A DNA stretch of 8,804 nucleotides. It comes from Gemmatimonadota bacterium (GTDB taxonomy: Bacteria > Latescibacterota > UBA2968 > UBA8231). The notes below the pieces were generated by a model that was not told the DNA's origin, ran no database searches, and worked only from the letters and a program-made list of their open reading frames with translations. The DNA lies in contig VXZF01000690.1 in assembly GCA_009845645.1 (NCBI GenBank), positions 1 to 8,804 on the forward strand, given 5' to 3'. The first letter of the stretch is position 1, and each line of letters begins with the position of its first letter. Below, one piece after another: positions 1 through 6,468 of the stretch. Position numbers and translations under genes: made by a program.

Positions 1-16
1 CCGTTGTTAGCAGGTC

Positions 17-382
17 ATGGATCGCATTCTACTGGTAGGTTGCGGCGGCTTCATTGGAGCCGTGTTGCGCTACTTGGTCTCCTTGGGAACCCAGCGCCTG
101 TTGGGCACCCCACTTTACGCCACTCTCGTAGTCAACGTGGTTGGCTGCCTCGTCATTGGCTTTTTGGGCGGCTTGGCCGAAGAGCGTCAGTACCTCAGCC
201 CCCAGCTCCGCTTATTCCTCTTCGTCGGCATCCTCGGCGGCTTCACCACTTTTTCATCCGTGGCCTACGAGACCGCTACCATACTGCGCGCAGGTCAAGT
301 TCCAGCCGCCTTAGTCCACATTGGCCTGCAACTGCTGCTGGGTATTCCCGCTGTATTCGTCGGGTATTGGGCGGCTCGCTAG
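17..382 (+). CDS. crcB: Fluoride channel CrcB/Fluc
   Basis: This gene encodes a 121-residue inner-membrane fluoride exporter of the CrcB/Fluc family, which works as an antiparallel homodimer and lets toxic F- leave the cell. The length is normal for the family. Four hydrophobic segments can be read at about residues 3-23, 34-53, 64-86 and 95-117. The family signatures are present: GGFIGAVLRY at 10-19, the pore asparagine in LVVNVVGCLVIG (N40), and GGFTTFSS at 74-81. The last carries the central-Na+ motif and the two phenylalanines (F76, F79) that line the fluoride path. The ATG at 17 has only a weak AGG upstream. Only 16 nt precede the gene in the window, so a fluoride riboswitch cannot be confirmed or excluded. 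Its TAG stop overlaps the stop of the convergent gene at 379. It has no obvious functional link to the sugar genes next door. Confidence 0.95.
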   Translation: MDRILLVGCGGFIGAVLRYLVSLGTQRLLGTPLYATLVVNVVGCLVIGFLGGLAEERQYLSPQLRLFLFVGILGGFTTFSSVAYETATILRAGQVPAALVHIGLQLLLGIPAVFVGYWAAR

Positions 383-1167
383 TCGGCAAGTCCGCACAAG
401 TACGCCAAGCTCGCGGGCGCGGCTTCGCGCAAACTGGCCTGGCGATAGACCTTGACCGAGGCAAAACCCGCGTAGCCAATGCCGTCCAAGGCCGCAACCA
501 CAGCCTTGAAGTCGAGGTGGCCGCTGCCCAGCACGCCACCATTGCTCTCGCACAAATGGACGTGCCGCAGCGCGTCGCCGCAGTCGAAAATGGGCTGGGT
601 CAACGACTTTTCTTCAATGTTCATGTGAATCGTATCGACCATCGGCCTAAAAGCCGGTACGCCAATGCGCTCAATCAGGGCGCGCACCTCGCCGACGGAA
701 TTGTTAAACCCCACTTGCAAGTGATTGATCGGCTCGACGACCAGATCCACACCAGCGTCTTGAGCGGCCAAGCCCACTTCGCGCAGACCAGCCGCAATGC
801 GCTCGTTAGCCACCTCGGCATCCGACTCGTCCTCGCGCAAGCCCTGCAAAAGCCCGACGACGAGAATGGCGTTGAAACGCTGGGCGACAGTCAGGTACTC
901 CCGCAGTCTAGCAACAGCCCCAGCGCGTCGATGTGGATCGACCACACTCAAGCACAGCCCCTCGGCATAGGCAGCCCCGGTCAAAAGCGACGGCACCACC
1001 AAGCCGCACGCCTCCACCGCGCGCTCAATCGCGTCCAATTGACCGAGCACCGCAGGCGTCAGATTCAACTCGACGCCCTCGTATCCACAGTCCCGAATGA
1101 AGTCCAACCCAGCAGCAAAATCGCTCCCGAGATCCGCAAAGTCGATTACCATATAGCTGTAGCGCAT
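379..1167 (-). CDS. Sugar phosphate isomerase/epimerase-like TIM barrel protein
   Basis: This gene encodes a 262-residue cytoplasmic protein of the xylose-isomerase-like TIM barrel family (AP endonuclease family 2 fold), which includes sugar isomerases, epimerases and inosose dehydratases. Length is typical. Visible motifs are GYEGVELN (28-35, second strand), VVEPINHLQ (143-151, candidate metal ligand E145), MVDTIHMNIEE (176-186, D178 and H181) and RHVHLCESN (201-209, H204). The last strand reads FASVKVYR (235-242), so lysine 239 stands where the family usually has a metal-binding glutamate. The start is the ATG at 1167, because GGAGA lies 5 nt upstream of it; a TTG at 1179 would add four residues but contains that ribosome site. 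It is divergent from the aldo/keto reductase operon and probably shares its control region. Its stop overlaps crcB by 4 nt. Substrate unknown. Family call firm, reaction not. Confidence 0.88.
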   Translation of the reverse strand: MRYSYMVIDFADLGSDFAAGLDFIRDCGYEGVELNLTPAVLGQLDAIERAVEACGLVVPSLLTGAAYAEGLCLSVVDPHRRAGAVARLREYLTVAQRFNAILVVGLLQGLREDESDAEVANERIAAGLREVGLAAQDAGVDLVVEPINHLQVGFNNSVGEVRALIERIGVPAFRPMVDTIHMNIEEKSLTQPIFDCGDALRHVHLCESNGGVLGSGHLDFKAVVAALDGIGYAGFASVKVYRQASLREAAPASLAYLCGLAD

Positions 1168-1172
1168 CGCCG

Positions 1173-1177
1173 TCTCC
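1173..1177 (-). promoter_or_regulatory. Ribosome binding site deciding the isomerase start
   Basis: On the minus strand GGAGA lies 5 nt before the ATG at 1167. It overlaps the alternative TTG start at 1179-1177, which therefore is unlikely to be used. Confidence 0.7.
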
Positions 1178-1190
1178 AAGTGAGTAGAAA

Positions 1191-1210
1191 AGTGGCGGCC
1201 AACCGCCGCT
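1191..1210. repeat. Inverted repeat, operator or hairpin candidate
   Basis: The sequence AGTGGCGG, a CCAA spacer and CCGCCGCT form 8-bp arms. Seven pairs are perfect; the eighth is a U.G wobble in plus-strand RNA and a mismatch in DNA or minus-strand RNA. It lies 23 nt upstream of the isomerase start and 46 nt upstream of the reductase start, a suitable place for a shared operator or a 5' UTR hairpin. No T-run follows on the plus strand, so it is not a normal terminator. Confidence 0.4.
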
Positions 1211-1247
1211 GTGTCTAAGTTACTCCATTCCTTTTAACCCCAACAGC

Positions 1248-1251
1248 GGAG
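1248..1251 (+). promoter_or_regulatory. Ribosome binding site supporting a GTG start
   Basis: GGAG lies 5 nt before the GTG at 1257. The resulting N-terminus MRYRRFGKTN matches the usual start of aldo/keto reductases, which supports this non-ATG codon. Confidence 0.65.
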
Positions 1252-1256
1252 CACGC

Positions 1257-2159
1257 GTGCGATACCGACGATTCGGCAAAACGAACTGGCAAGTCAGCGA
1301 AATCGCCATGGGTGGGTCCTGGTTCTACGGACGCCCGGAATACGGCCTCCTGCCGGTGACACACGGAGTCGCCATGGTCGAACGCGCCCTCGAATTGGGC
1401 ATCAACTACTTCGACACGGCCCCGCTCTACGGCCAAGGCCGCAGCGAAAAGGTCCTCGGCCACGCCCTCAAAGGCGTTGACGCGCCCTATTATCTGGCGA
1501 CCAAGGTAGGCTATTATCCCGCCCCCTTCGACTACACCCGCGACACCGTGTGGCGGGGATTTGAGGCCAGTCTCCTGCGCTTGCAGCGCGACTCGGTCGA
1601 TCTGTTGCAACTCCACGAGTCCGAGCAGGCGGGTTGGGAGGGAATATTCGGCCGGGGACGCGCCCTAGAGGCCATGCTCGAAATCCGCGAGCAGGGACTC
1701 GCACAACATATCGGCCTCACCGGTTCAGACTTGGAGCTAATGCGCGATGTCCTCGCCGAGACCGACGATTTCGTCTCAGTAATAACCTTTCTCAAATACG
1801 ACCTGCTGGTGCAGACAGCCAAGGAAATCCTCCTGCCCACCGCGGCTGCACGCGACGTCGCCATCATCCTCGCCTCGCCACTGCACGCCGGCCTGCTCGG
1901 GTCCAAGCGCGACGCCTGGAAGGAGGTCGGCCGCTTCGCCGAGTTGTATCCCAAGCTCGAAAAAATCGAAGCCCTGCTCGCCGACGAACCCGGCGACATG
2001 CCCGACCTTGGCCTGCGCTACTTGCTGTCGGACCCCCAAGTCTCCGTGCTGCTCACCGGCGCTGCAACAATAGACGAACTCGAAGTCTCCGTGGCCGTTT
2101 CCGACGGCCGCTACCTATCACCCGAACTCATCGCCCGCATCGAAGCACTCACCCCTTGA
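1257..2159 (+). CDS. Aldo/keto reductase family oxidoreductase
   Basis: This gene encodes a 300-residue cytosolic NAD(P)-dependent oxidoreductase with an (alpha/beta)8 barrel. The complete catalytic tetrad is visible: D53 (in NYFDTAP), Y58, K83 (LATKVG) and H120 (LQLHE). LASPLHAGLLG (205-215) and LLTGAATIDELE (265-276) fit the cofactor-binding region near the C-terminus. The long loop between K83 and H120, with FDYTRDTV and SLLRLQRDSVDLLQLHE, resembles the branch with L-fucose, D-threo-aldose and L-galactose 1-dehydrogenases, which oxidise aldoses to lactones. That subfamily assignment is an inference. The start is GTG with GGAG 5 nt upstream. It is the first gene of a three-gene operon, ending 13 nt before the Gfo/Idh gene. 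No sign of damage. Confidence 0.92.
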   Translation: MRYRRFGKTNWQVSEIAMGGSWFYGRPEYGLLPVTHGVAMVERALELGINYFDTAPLYGQGRSEKVLGHALKGVDAPYYLATKVGYYPAPFDYTRDTVWRGFEASLLRLQRDSVDLLQLHESEQAGWEGIFGRGRALEAMLEIREQGLAQHIGLTGSDLELMRDVLAETDDFVSVITFLKYDLLVQTAKEILLPTAAARDVAIILASPLHAGLLGSKRDAWKEVGRFAELYPKLEKIEALLADEPGDMPDLGLRYLLSDPQVSVLLTGAATIDELEVSVAVSDGRYLSPELIARIEALTP

Positions 2160-2172
2160 GAAGGAATAGCAC

Positions 2173-3204
2173 ATGAAACCTGTCCGCGTCGGCTGCATCG
2201 GCCTCGGCTGGATCACCCAAAGGGCGCACCTCCCAGCGTTAGCTGCCCTCGCCGAGGAAGGCCAAGTCGTCTTCCAGGCATTCTGCGACAAAAGCGAGGA
2301 AACCCTCCAGGAACAAGCGGCCGTCTATAAGCCTCATTCGACCTATATGGACCACCACCAGATGTTTGCAGAGCAGGAACTCGACGCCGTGTACCTATCC
2401 ATTCCGCCGACTGCACACACCGACGAAGTACTCATCGCCGCGGACCAAGGCGTCGCGCTGTTCGTCGAAAAGCCGCAGACCCTCGACCTAGCGCAAGTCG
2501 TCGAATTCAACGCCGCAATCGAAAAATCCGGCATCGTATCCCAAGTCGGCTTCGTCTCTCGCTACGAGCCTTCTTCCGCGCCGACCTTGGAGCTATTGCA
2601 GCAGCGCACGCCGCGCCACGCCCAGATCCAAAACTTCTACAGCGGTCAGCCGATCCGCTATTGGACCAGCCGCTACGAACTCTGCGGCGGCTCCTTCGTC
2701 GAAAACACCATCCACAGCGTCGATCTATTGCGCTACTTGCTCGGCGACATTGAGGCGGTCTCGGCCTTCTACGTCGAATCCCTGCCCGACGAGCGCATCG
2801 AGCCGATGAACTTGCCCCACGTGTACAACGTCAACTACCGCTTTAAAGGGCGCATAACCGCCAATGCCAGCGTCTCGCGGGTAATGAGCAACGTCAATTA
2901 CTCCAAGCGCGAAATCCTCGTCGTCAGCGACGACTCGATCATCGAATGGAAGCCACAAAAAGTGACGGAAAACGGCGAGGTAGTGTGGGAGGCCAAAGAA
3001 GAACCGCAATCTCGCGGTGCTTTCTTCACCCAAGCCCGCGCCTTTATCGCCGCGGTCCAAGCCGGTGACCCTTCCATGACACGCAGCCCATACGTCCCTT
3101 CCCTCAACAGCCTAGCCGCCGTTTTGGGGGCCAATGCCTCGGCCGAAAGCGGCGGCGAATTGGTCCTCCTCAGCGACCTAATCCGCGCAGCCACCCAAGG
3201 ATAG
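2173..3204 (+). CDS. Gfo/Idh/MocA family oxidoreductase (operon copy)
   Basis: This gene encodes a 343-residue NAD(P)-dependent oxidoreductase of the glucose-fructose oxidoreductase / inositol dehydrogenase / MocA family, likely cytosolic (no signal peptide). The N-terminal Rossmann fold shows VGCIGLGWITQRAHLPAL (6-23) with the dinucleotide-binding glycines, then SIPPTAHTDEV (76-86) and the family EKP at 99-101. The C-terminal substrate domain shows GGSFVENTIHSVDLLRYLLGD (172-192), giving the usual catalytic-site H181 and D184. The family oxidises sugar or polyol hydroxyls, often forming 3-keto sugars or lactones; the substrate cannot be read here. GAAGGA lies 7 nt before the ATG. It sits 13 nt after the aldo/keto reductase and 6 nt before the propeller gene, so co-translation is likely. 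Only distantly similar to the second Gfo/Idh protein at the window's end. Confidence 0.93.
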   Translation: MKPVRVGCIGLGWITQRAHLPALAALAEEGQVVFQAFCDKSEETLQEQAAVYKPHSTYMDHHQMFAEQELDAVYLSIPPTAHTDEVLIAADQGVALFVEKPQTLDLAQVVEFNAAIEKSGIVSQVGFVSRYEPSSAPTLELLQQRTPRHAQIQNFYSGQPIRYWTSRYELCGGSFVENTIHSVDLLRYLLGDIEAVSAFYVESLPDERIEPMNLPHVYNVNYRFKGRITANASVSRVMSNVNYSKREILVVSDDSIIEWKPQKVTENGEVVWEAKEEPQSRGAFFTQARAFIAAVQAGDPSMTRSPYVPSLNSLAAVLGANASAESGGELVLLSDLIRAATQG

Positions 3205-3210
3205 ATTGCC

Positions 3211-4704
3211 ATGCAACCCCAACCCACGCCCTTTCTCGACTGGTACGGCATTTGGCCCTCCCATCGCAAACTGGAAGACGACGGCACCGTCTGGTCCCAG
3301 GATCCGCCCCAAGGCATTGAACTCGTGCCCGAACTGGCGCGCAAATCCGAGGTTTTCTTCCACAAGGAGCGGCCCTGGGAACAAGGAGCCAATCTCCACA
3401 CCAACGCCATGCTGCACGACGGAGGGCGCTACCGCCTCTGGTACGGCGTGCAACGCTTGGAAGACATCACGCGCTCGTATGTCTGCTACGCCGAAAGCGA
3501 CGACGGCTTTACCTGGCAGCGGCCGGAGTTGGGCTTGTGCGAGTACGAAGGCTCTACCCGCAACAACATCATCTGCTCGGGCCGCGACCATCCCCTCGGC
3601 TGGGTATTTATCGACCCCAGTGCCCCAGCGGCCGAGCGCTATAAGGCCGTCGGCCCAGGAGCGAACTACTTCCGCAACGGCAAGCCCGACCCAGAAATGG
3701 ACTCCGCGCGCTTCAAGGCCCTGCTCGCAGCCCGCGACTTGGGCGATGTGTCGGCCGGGGAAAAGGCTCAAGGGATTGAGATTCGGCAGCAGCTCCACGG
3801 CGCGACCTCTGCCGACGGCATCCACTGGCACAACCTCAGCACACCCGTCTTCGACGCCGGCACAACCCAGCTAGACACCCACAACCTCTGCGTGTACGAC
3901 CCCCACCAAGAGCAATACGTGGCGTACCTGCGCGGCCATATCGACCGCCGGCGCTTGGTGCGCCGCGCCTCAGGTCCGCAGTTTGAATCGCTGGTCGACC
4001 CGCACCCCTGCCTCCTACCCGACCCCTTAGACGCGCTCGACGACGACATCTACAACCCCTGCTACACGCCGTATCCGGGCACGCAGCCGCGCTACCTGAT
4101 GTTCCCGTCGATATACCATCGAATCGCCTCTACGGTCGATGTCCAGCTCGCGGTCAGCCGCGATAACCACCAATGGATCCGGCCCTTTCGCCAGCCCATC
4201 ATCGACCGCTCTTATGAAGGGGGAACGTACGGCCAGCTCTACGCCAGCCCGAATCTCATCGCCGCCAACGACACTTGGCGGCTGCCTTTTGGGGGCTACC
4301 AACGCCGCCACGACTTCCTCCGCCGCGGCGCTTCGTACCCCGAGGATGGGGAATTTCGCTGGGCCTGCTGGGAGCCAGACCGGCTCGCGGGAATAGAGGC
4401 CAAAGGCGAGGGACGAGTCACGCTCATCGAACGGCTCTGCTCCGGCCGCGAACTGCTGCTCAACTTTCGCACGGCTCCGGACGGCTGGATCAAAGCCGAA
4501 ATCGTCCAGACCATTCACACGCCACCCCAGCCCGTAGAAGCCCACCCCGGCTTTTCGCTCGCCGAGGCCGAACCCCTCACGGGCGATTCCATCTCTGAAG
4601 CCGCGCGCTGGCAGGGCCAAACCGATTTATCCGCCCTCTCAGGCGAAAACGTCGGCCTCCGCTTTCACCTGTACAAAGCCAAGCTGTTCTCGGTATCTAT
4701 TTGA
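3211..4704 (+). CDS. GH32/GH43-like beta-propeller protein, function unassigned
   Basis: This gene encodes a 497-residue protein resembling the uncharacterised proteins usually annotated as glycosyl hydrolase family 32 N-terminal-like. Three copies of an SxDGxxW-type motif occur: SDDGFTW (96-102), SADGIHW (200-206) and SRDNHQW (316-322), at spacings consistent with propeller blades. Other marks are GRYRLWYG (72-79), the YAESDDG block followed by RPELGLCEYEGSTRNNI (104-120), and a C-terminal beta-rich part ending GLRFHLYKAKLFSVSI (482-497), which resembles a small beta-sandwich. No signal peptide is evident: the start MQPQPTPFLDWYGIWP is not hydrophobic enough, so a cytoplasmic place is likely. 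AAGGA lies 9 nt before the ATG. As last gene of the operon it is a candidate for acting on the same glycoside as the two oxidoreductases. Whether it hydrolyses or only binds sugar is unknown. Its end overlaps the convergent gene by 8 nt. Confidence 0.8.
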   Translation: MQPQPTPFLDWYGIWPSHRKLEDDGTVWSQDPPQGIELVPELARKSEVFFHKERPWEQGANLHTNAMLHDGGRYRLWYGVQRLEDITRSYVCYAESDDGFTWQRPELGLCEYEGSTRNNIICSGRDHPLGWVFIDPSAPAAERYKAVGPGANYFRNGKPDPEMDSARFKALLAARDLGDVSAGEKAQGIEIRQQLHGATSADGIHWHNLSTPVFDAGTTQLDTHNLCVYDPHQEQYVAYLRGHIDRRRLVRRASGPQFESLVDPHPCLLPDPLDALDDDIYNPCYTPYPGTQPRYLMFPSIYHRIASTVDVQLAVSRDNHQWIRPFRQPIIDRSYEGGTYGQLYASPNLIAANDTWRLPFGGYQRRHDFLRRGASYPEDGEFRWACWEPDRLAGIEAKGEGRVTLIERLCSGRELLLNFRTAPDGWIKAEIVQTIHTPPQPVEAHPGFSLAEAEPLTGDSISEAARWQGQTDLSALSGENVGLRFHLYKAKLFSVSI

Positions 4705-5236
4705 GACGTCCCGCGAAAACCTCGGCGAACCGCTCCTTGGCAATGCCGCCCAAGCGCTGCGCCATGCGCTCGAATGCGTCGCGGCGATAGTCCCATTGGC
4801 CCCACCGCGCCACCTGCTCCAGCCAGTCGCACAGGTGGATCGTCACTAGGTCGTTGAAATCCTGCTCGTTCATCTCGATGGAATCGCCAGTCAGGCGGTC
4901 TTGGAGCACGTAGGGAGCACCGTGCTGCTCCACGGCGGCGTCGAAGGTGTCGCGCACCATGGCGCAATTGACATACGCCAAGTATTCGGCCCGCTCGCCG
5001 ATGAGTGCCTGCACATCAGCGCGGCGCTCGACGGGCAGGGTAAAATCCTGGAAAATCTCAGTGCCGTATATGGAGTGAAAGAGCGCGGCGTGGCACATCA
5101 CATCGTCGCCTCCCCACTTCTTCATATCGCCGTGCACGCCGATGCAGTGGGCCAAGTAGGTCTTGTTGGTATGCCCCACGTCGGCAGCGCCAATTTCCCT
5201 GAAAAATCCAGCCAATTCCTTAAAACTAGCAGCCAT
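4697..5236 (-). CDS. Small HD-like (DUF6817-type) protein
   Basis: This gene encodes a 179-residue soluble, mainly helical protein. The N-terminal half holds many histidines in an HD-superfamily-like pattern: HTNKTYLAHCIGVH (22-35), HAALFHSIYGTE (49-60), and later TIHLCDWLE (132-140) with H134 and D137. The pair that is HD in classical phosphohydrolases reads HS here (H54-S55). From memory this layout, notably LFHSIYGTE, matches DUF6817; I could not search to confirm it. Function is unknown; metal-dependent hydrolysis or a metal-binding role is possible. The ATG at 5236 has AGGA 8 nt upstream on the minus strand. It starts 9 nt after the MFS stop, so it is probably co-transcribed with the transporter. 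Its stop lies inside the end of the convergent propeller gene. Confidence 0.75.
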   Translation of the reverse strand: MAASFKELAGFFREIGAADVGHTNKTYLAHCIGVHGDMKKWGGDDVMCHAALFHSIYGTEIFQDFTLPVERRADVQALIGERAEYLAYVNCAMVRDTFDAAVEQHGAPYVLQDRLTGDSIEMNEQDFNDLVTIHLCDWLEQVARWGQWDYRRDAFERMAQRLGGIAKERFAEVFAGRLK

Positions 5237-5245
5237 AGCACAGTC

Positions 5246-6223
5246 CTATGCGTTTGAGGATTGGATCGGGCGGTCGGCAATCGGCAGGTGGAGCAGCGCA
5301 GCCACCACGCCGAGGGCTATCGCCAACCACCAGACGGGACTGTACGACCCCGTCGCGTCGTAGAGCAGACCAGCCAGCCAGACGCCCAAGAAACTGCCGG
5401 CCTGATGACTGAAAAAGACAATCCCGTACAGCGTTGACAAGTAGCGCGCCCCGAATATCTGCGCCACCGTCCCGCTGGTCAACGGCACAGTCGCCAGCCA
5501 CAAGAAGCCGATTAGGCCGCCGAAGAGCAAAGCGGAAAAGCTGGTCAGGGGGACGAAGAGAAACAGGCCGATGACCACGGCGCGGCTGAAGTAAAGCGCG
5601 CTCAACAAATACTTCTTGCGGTAGCGGTCGCCCAGCCAGCCAAACAAAGACGAACCGAAGATGTTGCACAGGCCAATCAGAGACAACGCCGTGGCCCCGA
5701 TCATGCGCGGCAGGCCACCGTCGGTGAGGAACGAGGGCAGGTGCGTGGCGATAAAGGCGACGTGGAAGCCGCAGACAAAGAACCCCGCATTGAGCAGCCA
5801 ATAGCCCGAATGGCCCCGCGCCCTGACCAGCGCTTGCCTCAGCGTGCCTTCGCCGTGCGGCCGGGCCGCGTGTGCGCTGGGCTGGCGTGGAAAGCCAAAG
5901 GCCAACAGCACAACCCAGCCGATCAGGGCGGCGCTGACCACAAAGGACGCCTGCCAACCTGCGTGGACAATCACCCACTGCACCCCGGGCACTAAGGCGA
6001 AGGTCCCAAACGACCCGACCGCGGTGACGATGCCAAACGCCGTGCTGCGGTTTGCCGGATGCACGACGCGGGCGACAGCTCCCAGCACGACCACATACGT
6101 CGTGCTGCCGAGCCCCAGCCCAATGATGAGTCCCAGCGTCAGATACAAACCGAGCGGGCCGCTGCTAGCCGGCACCAGCAGGCACCCAGCCGCGTAGAGC
6201 AGCGCACCCCCACCGCGCCCCAT
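5246..6223 (-). CDS. MFS transporter, C-terminal part (frameshifted gene)
   Basis: This 325-residue frame holds TM3-TM12 of a major facilitator carrier. Ten hydrophobic segments lie at about 5-20, 25-50, 62-84, 90-110, 141-160, 174-196, 205-226, 229-250, 262-285 and 295-312. The second motif-A loop, FGWLGDRYRKKYLL (194-207), is intact, as are CGFHVAFIATHLPSFL (151-166) and FFSHQAGSFLGVWLAGLLYD (270-289). These suggest the monocarboxylate/oxalate-formate-like MFS branch; cargo unknown. TM1-TM2 are encoded in another frame at 6431-6165, with the switch near 6207-6212. The ATG at 6223 lies within the upstream frame, has no ribosome site, and an in-frame TGA lies just upstream of it. Translation as a separate protein is therefore doubtful, and the product would lack TM1-TM2. 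It is followed after 9 nt by the HD-like gene. Confidence 0.85.
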   Translation of the reverse strand: MGRGGGALLYAAGCLLVPASSGPLGLYLTLGLIIGLGLGSTTYVVVLGAVARVVHPANRSTAFGIVTAVGSFGTFALVPGVQWVIVHAGWQASFVVSAALIGWVVLLAFGFPRQPSAHAARPHGEGTLRQALVRARGHSGYWLLNAGFFVCGFHVAFIATHLPSFLTDGGLPRMIGATALSLIGLCNIFGSSLFGWLGDRYRKKYLLSALYFSRAVVIGLFLFVPLTSFSALLFGGLIGFLWLATVPLTSGTVAQIFGARYLSTLYGIVFFSHQAGSFLGVWLAGLLYDATGSYSPVWWLAIALGVVAALLHLPIADRPIQSSNA

Positions 6224-6431
6224 AGCGGTCGGCGATCATCCCGAACAGGGGCAGGCCGAAGACCACGTTTTGCAGCGCTATGGCCAAGCTGAACACTTCG
6301 CGCCCCAAATCCAAGCTGTCGCTAATCGGCTGTAGAAAGAGGCCAAACGACTGGCGGATCCCCATGCTGGCGAGGACCGTCAACGCACTGAAGAGCACGA
6401 TGATCGTCGTCTGGCGATTCGCAGCGGCCAT
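6165..6431 (-). pseudogene. MFS transporter, N-terminal part (TM1-TM2), frameshifted
   Basis: This is the start of the same MFS gene. It runs in frame for about 74 residues: TM1 at about 9-27, the RQSFGLFLQPISDSL loop (26-40), TM2 at about 48-65, and the first motif A, GMIADRYGAR (64-73). After W74 the homology jumps by +1 into the other frame, where GALLYAAGCLLVP continues TM3. The remaining residues here, up to the stop at 6165, are unrelated read-through. The junction lies in a run of five G on the minus strand (6211-6207). Removing one G joins the frames into about 394 residues, a normal MFS size but still about 4-5 residues short in the loop after motif A. So this may be either a sequencing or assembly error or a true small deletion. 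The ATG at 6431 has no ribosome site near it; see the promoter at 6439-6466. Confidence 0.8.
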
Positions 6432-6438
6432 GAAAAGT

Positions 6439-6466
6439 AGTATAGCCCTTGTCGCACCTAGGACAA
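6439..6466 (-). promoter_or_regulatory. Promoter candidate for the MFS / HD-like unit
   Basis: On the minus strand TTGTCC (6466-6461) and TATACT (6444-6439) are separated by 16 nt, a fair sigma-70-like match (4/6 and 5/6). Transcription would begin near 6432, right at the ATG at 6431. That would give a leaderless mRNA and would explain the missing ribosome binding site. Confidence 0.4.
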
Positions 6467-6468
6467 GG
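6447..6468. repeat. Inverted repeat in divergent promoter region, operator candidate
   Basis: CCTTGTC (6447-6453) and GACAAGG (6462-6468) are perfect 7-bp inverted arms with an 8-nt spacer that includes part of a CCTAGG palindrome. Both arms contain TTGTC on opposite strands, which serves as the -35 element of both divergent promoter candidates. A dimeric regulator bound here would block both. No regulator gene is in the window. Confidence 0.45.

Larger units (their letters stand above)
1168..1256. promoter_or_regulatory. Divergent intergenic control region
   Basis: This 89-nt stretch separates the isomerase-like gene (minus) from the aldo/keto reductase operon (plus) and must hold both promoters if each unit is transcribed from here. 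It carries an inverted repeat at 1191-1210 and an AT-richer patch around 1229-1238. I could not identify convincing -35/-10 pairs on either strand. Confidence 0.5.

Noticed and set aside
1..16. Fluoride riboswitch upstream of crcB
   Set aside because: Only 16 nt are available before the start codon, too short to contain the aptamer.
417..430. GC hairpin (GCGCG, GCTT loop, CGCGC) downstream of crcB as a terminator
   Set aside because: It is followed by AAACTGG with no T-run on the plus strand, has only 5-bp arms, and lies inside the isomerase coding sequence.
1168..1179. TTG start at 1179 for the isomerase-like gene
   Set aside because: The four extra residues would be encoded by the ribosome site (GGAGA) of the ATG at 1167.
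4..1218. Long plus-strand open frame of 404 codons
   Set aside because: It overlaps crcB and lies antisense to the isomerase-like gene, both of which have clear family motifs. Its translation is rich in Arg, His and Pro with no recognisable domain, as expected for a shadow frame in GC-rich DNA.
3178..3831. Minus- and plus-strand open frames of about 220 codons at the start of the propeller gene
   Set aside because: Both overlap the well-supported frame starting at 3211 and show Pro/Ser/Thr- or Gly/Val-rich composition without domain signals.
4027..4620. Minus-strand open frame of 197 codons inside the propeller gene
   Set aside because: It has no recognisable motif and is antisense to a gene with repeated propeller motifs and operon spacing.
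5226..5978. Minus-strand open frame of 250 codons over the MFS gene
   Set aside because: It is a shifted frame of the transporter; the composition is Arg/Pro rich and lacks membrane segments, while the other frame gives a clear MFS sequence.
6206..6223. Programmed frameshift in the MFS gene
   Set aside because: The G-run alone is not a known programmed +1 site, no stimulatory structure was identified, and MFS carriers are not known to need frameshifting. A mutation or sequence error is the simpler reading.
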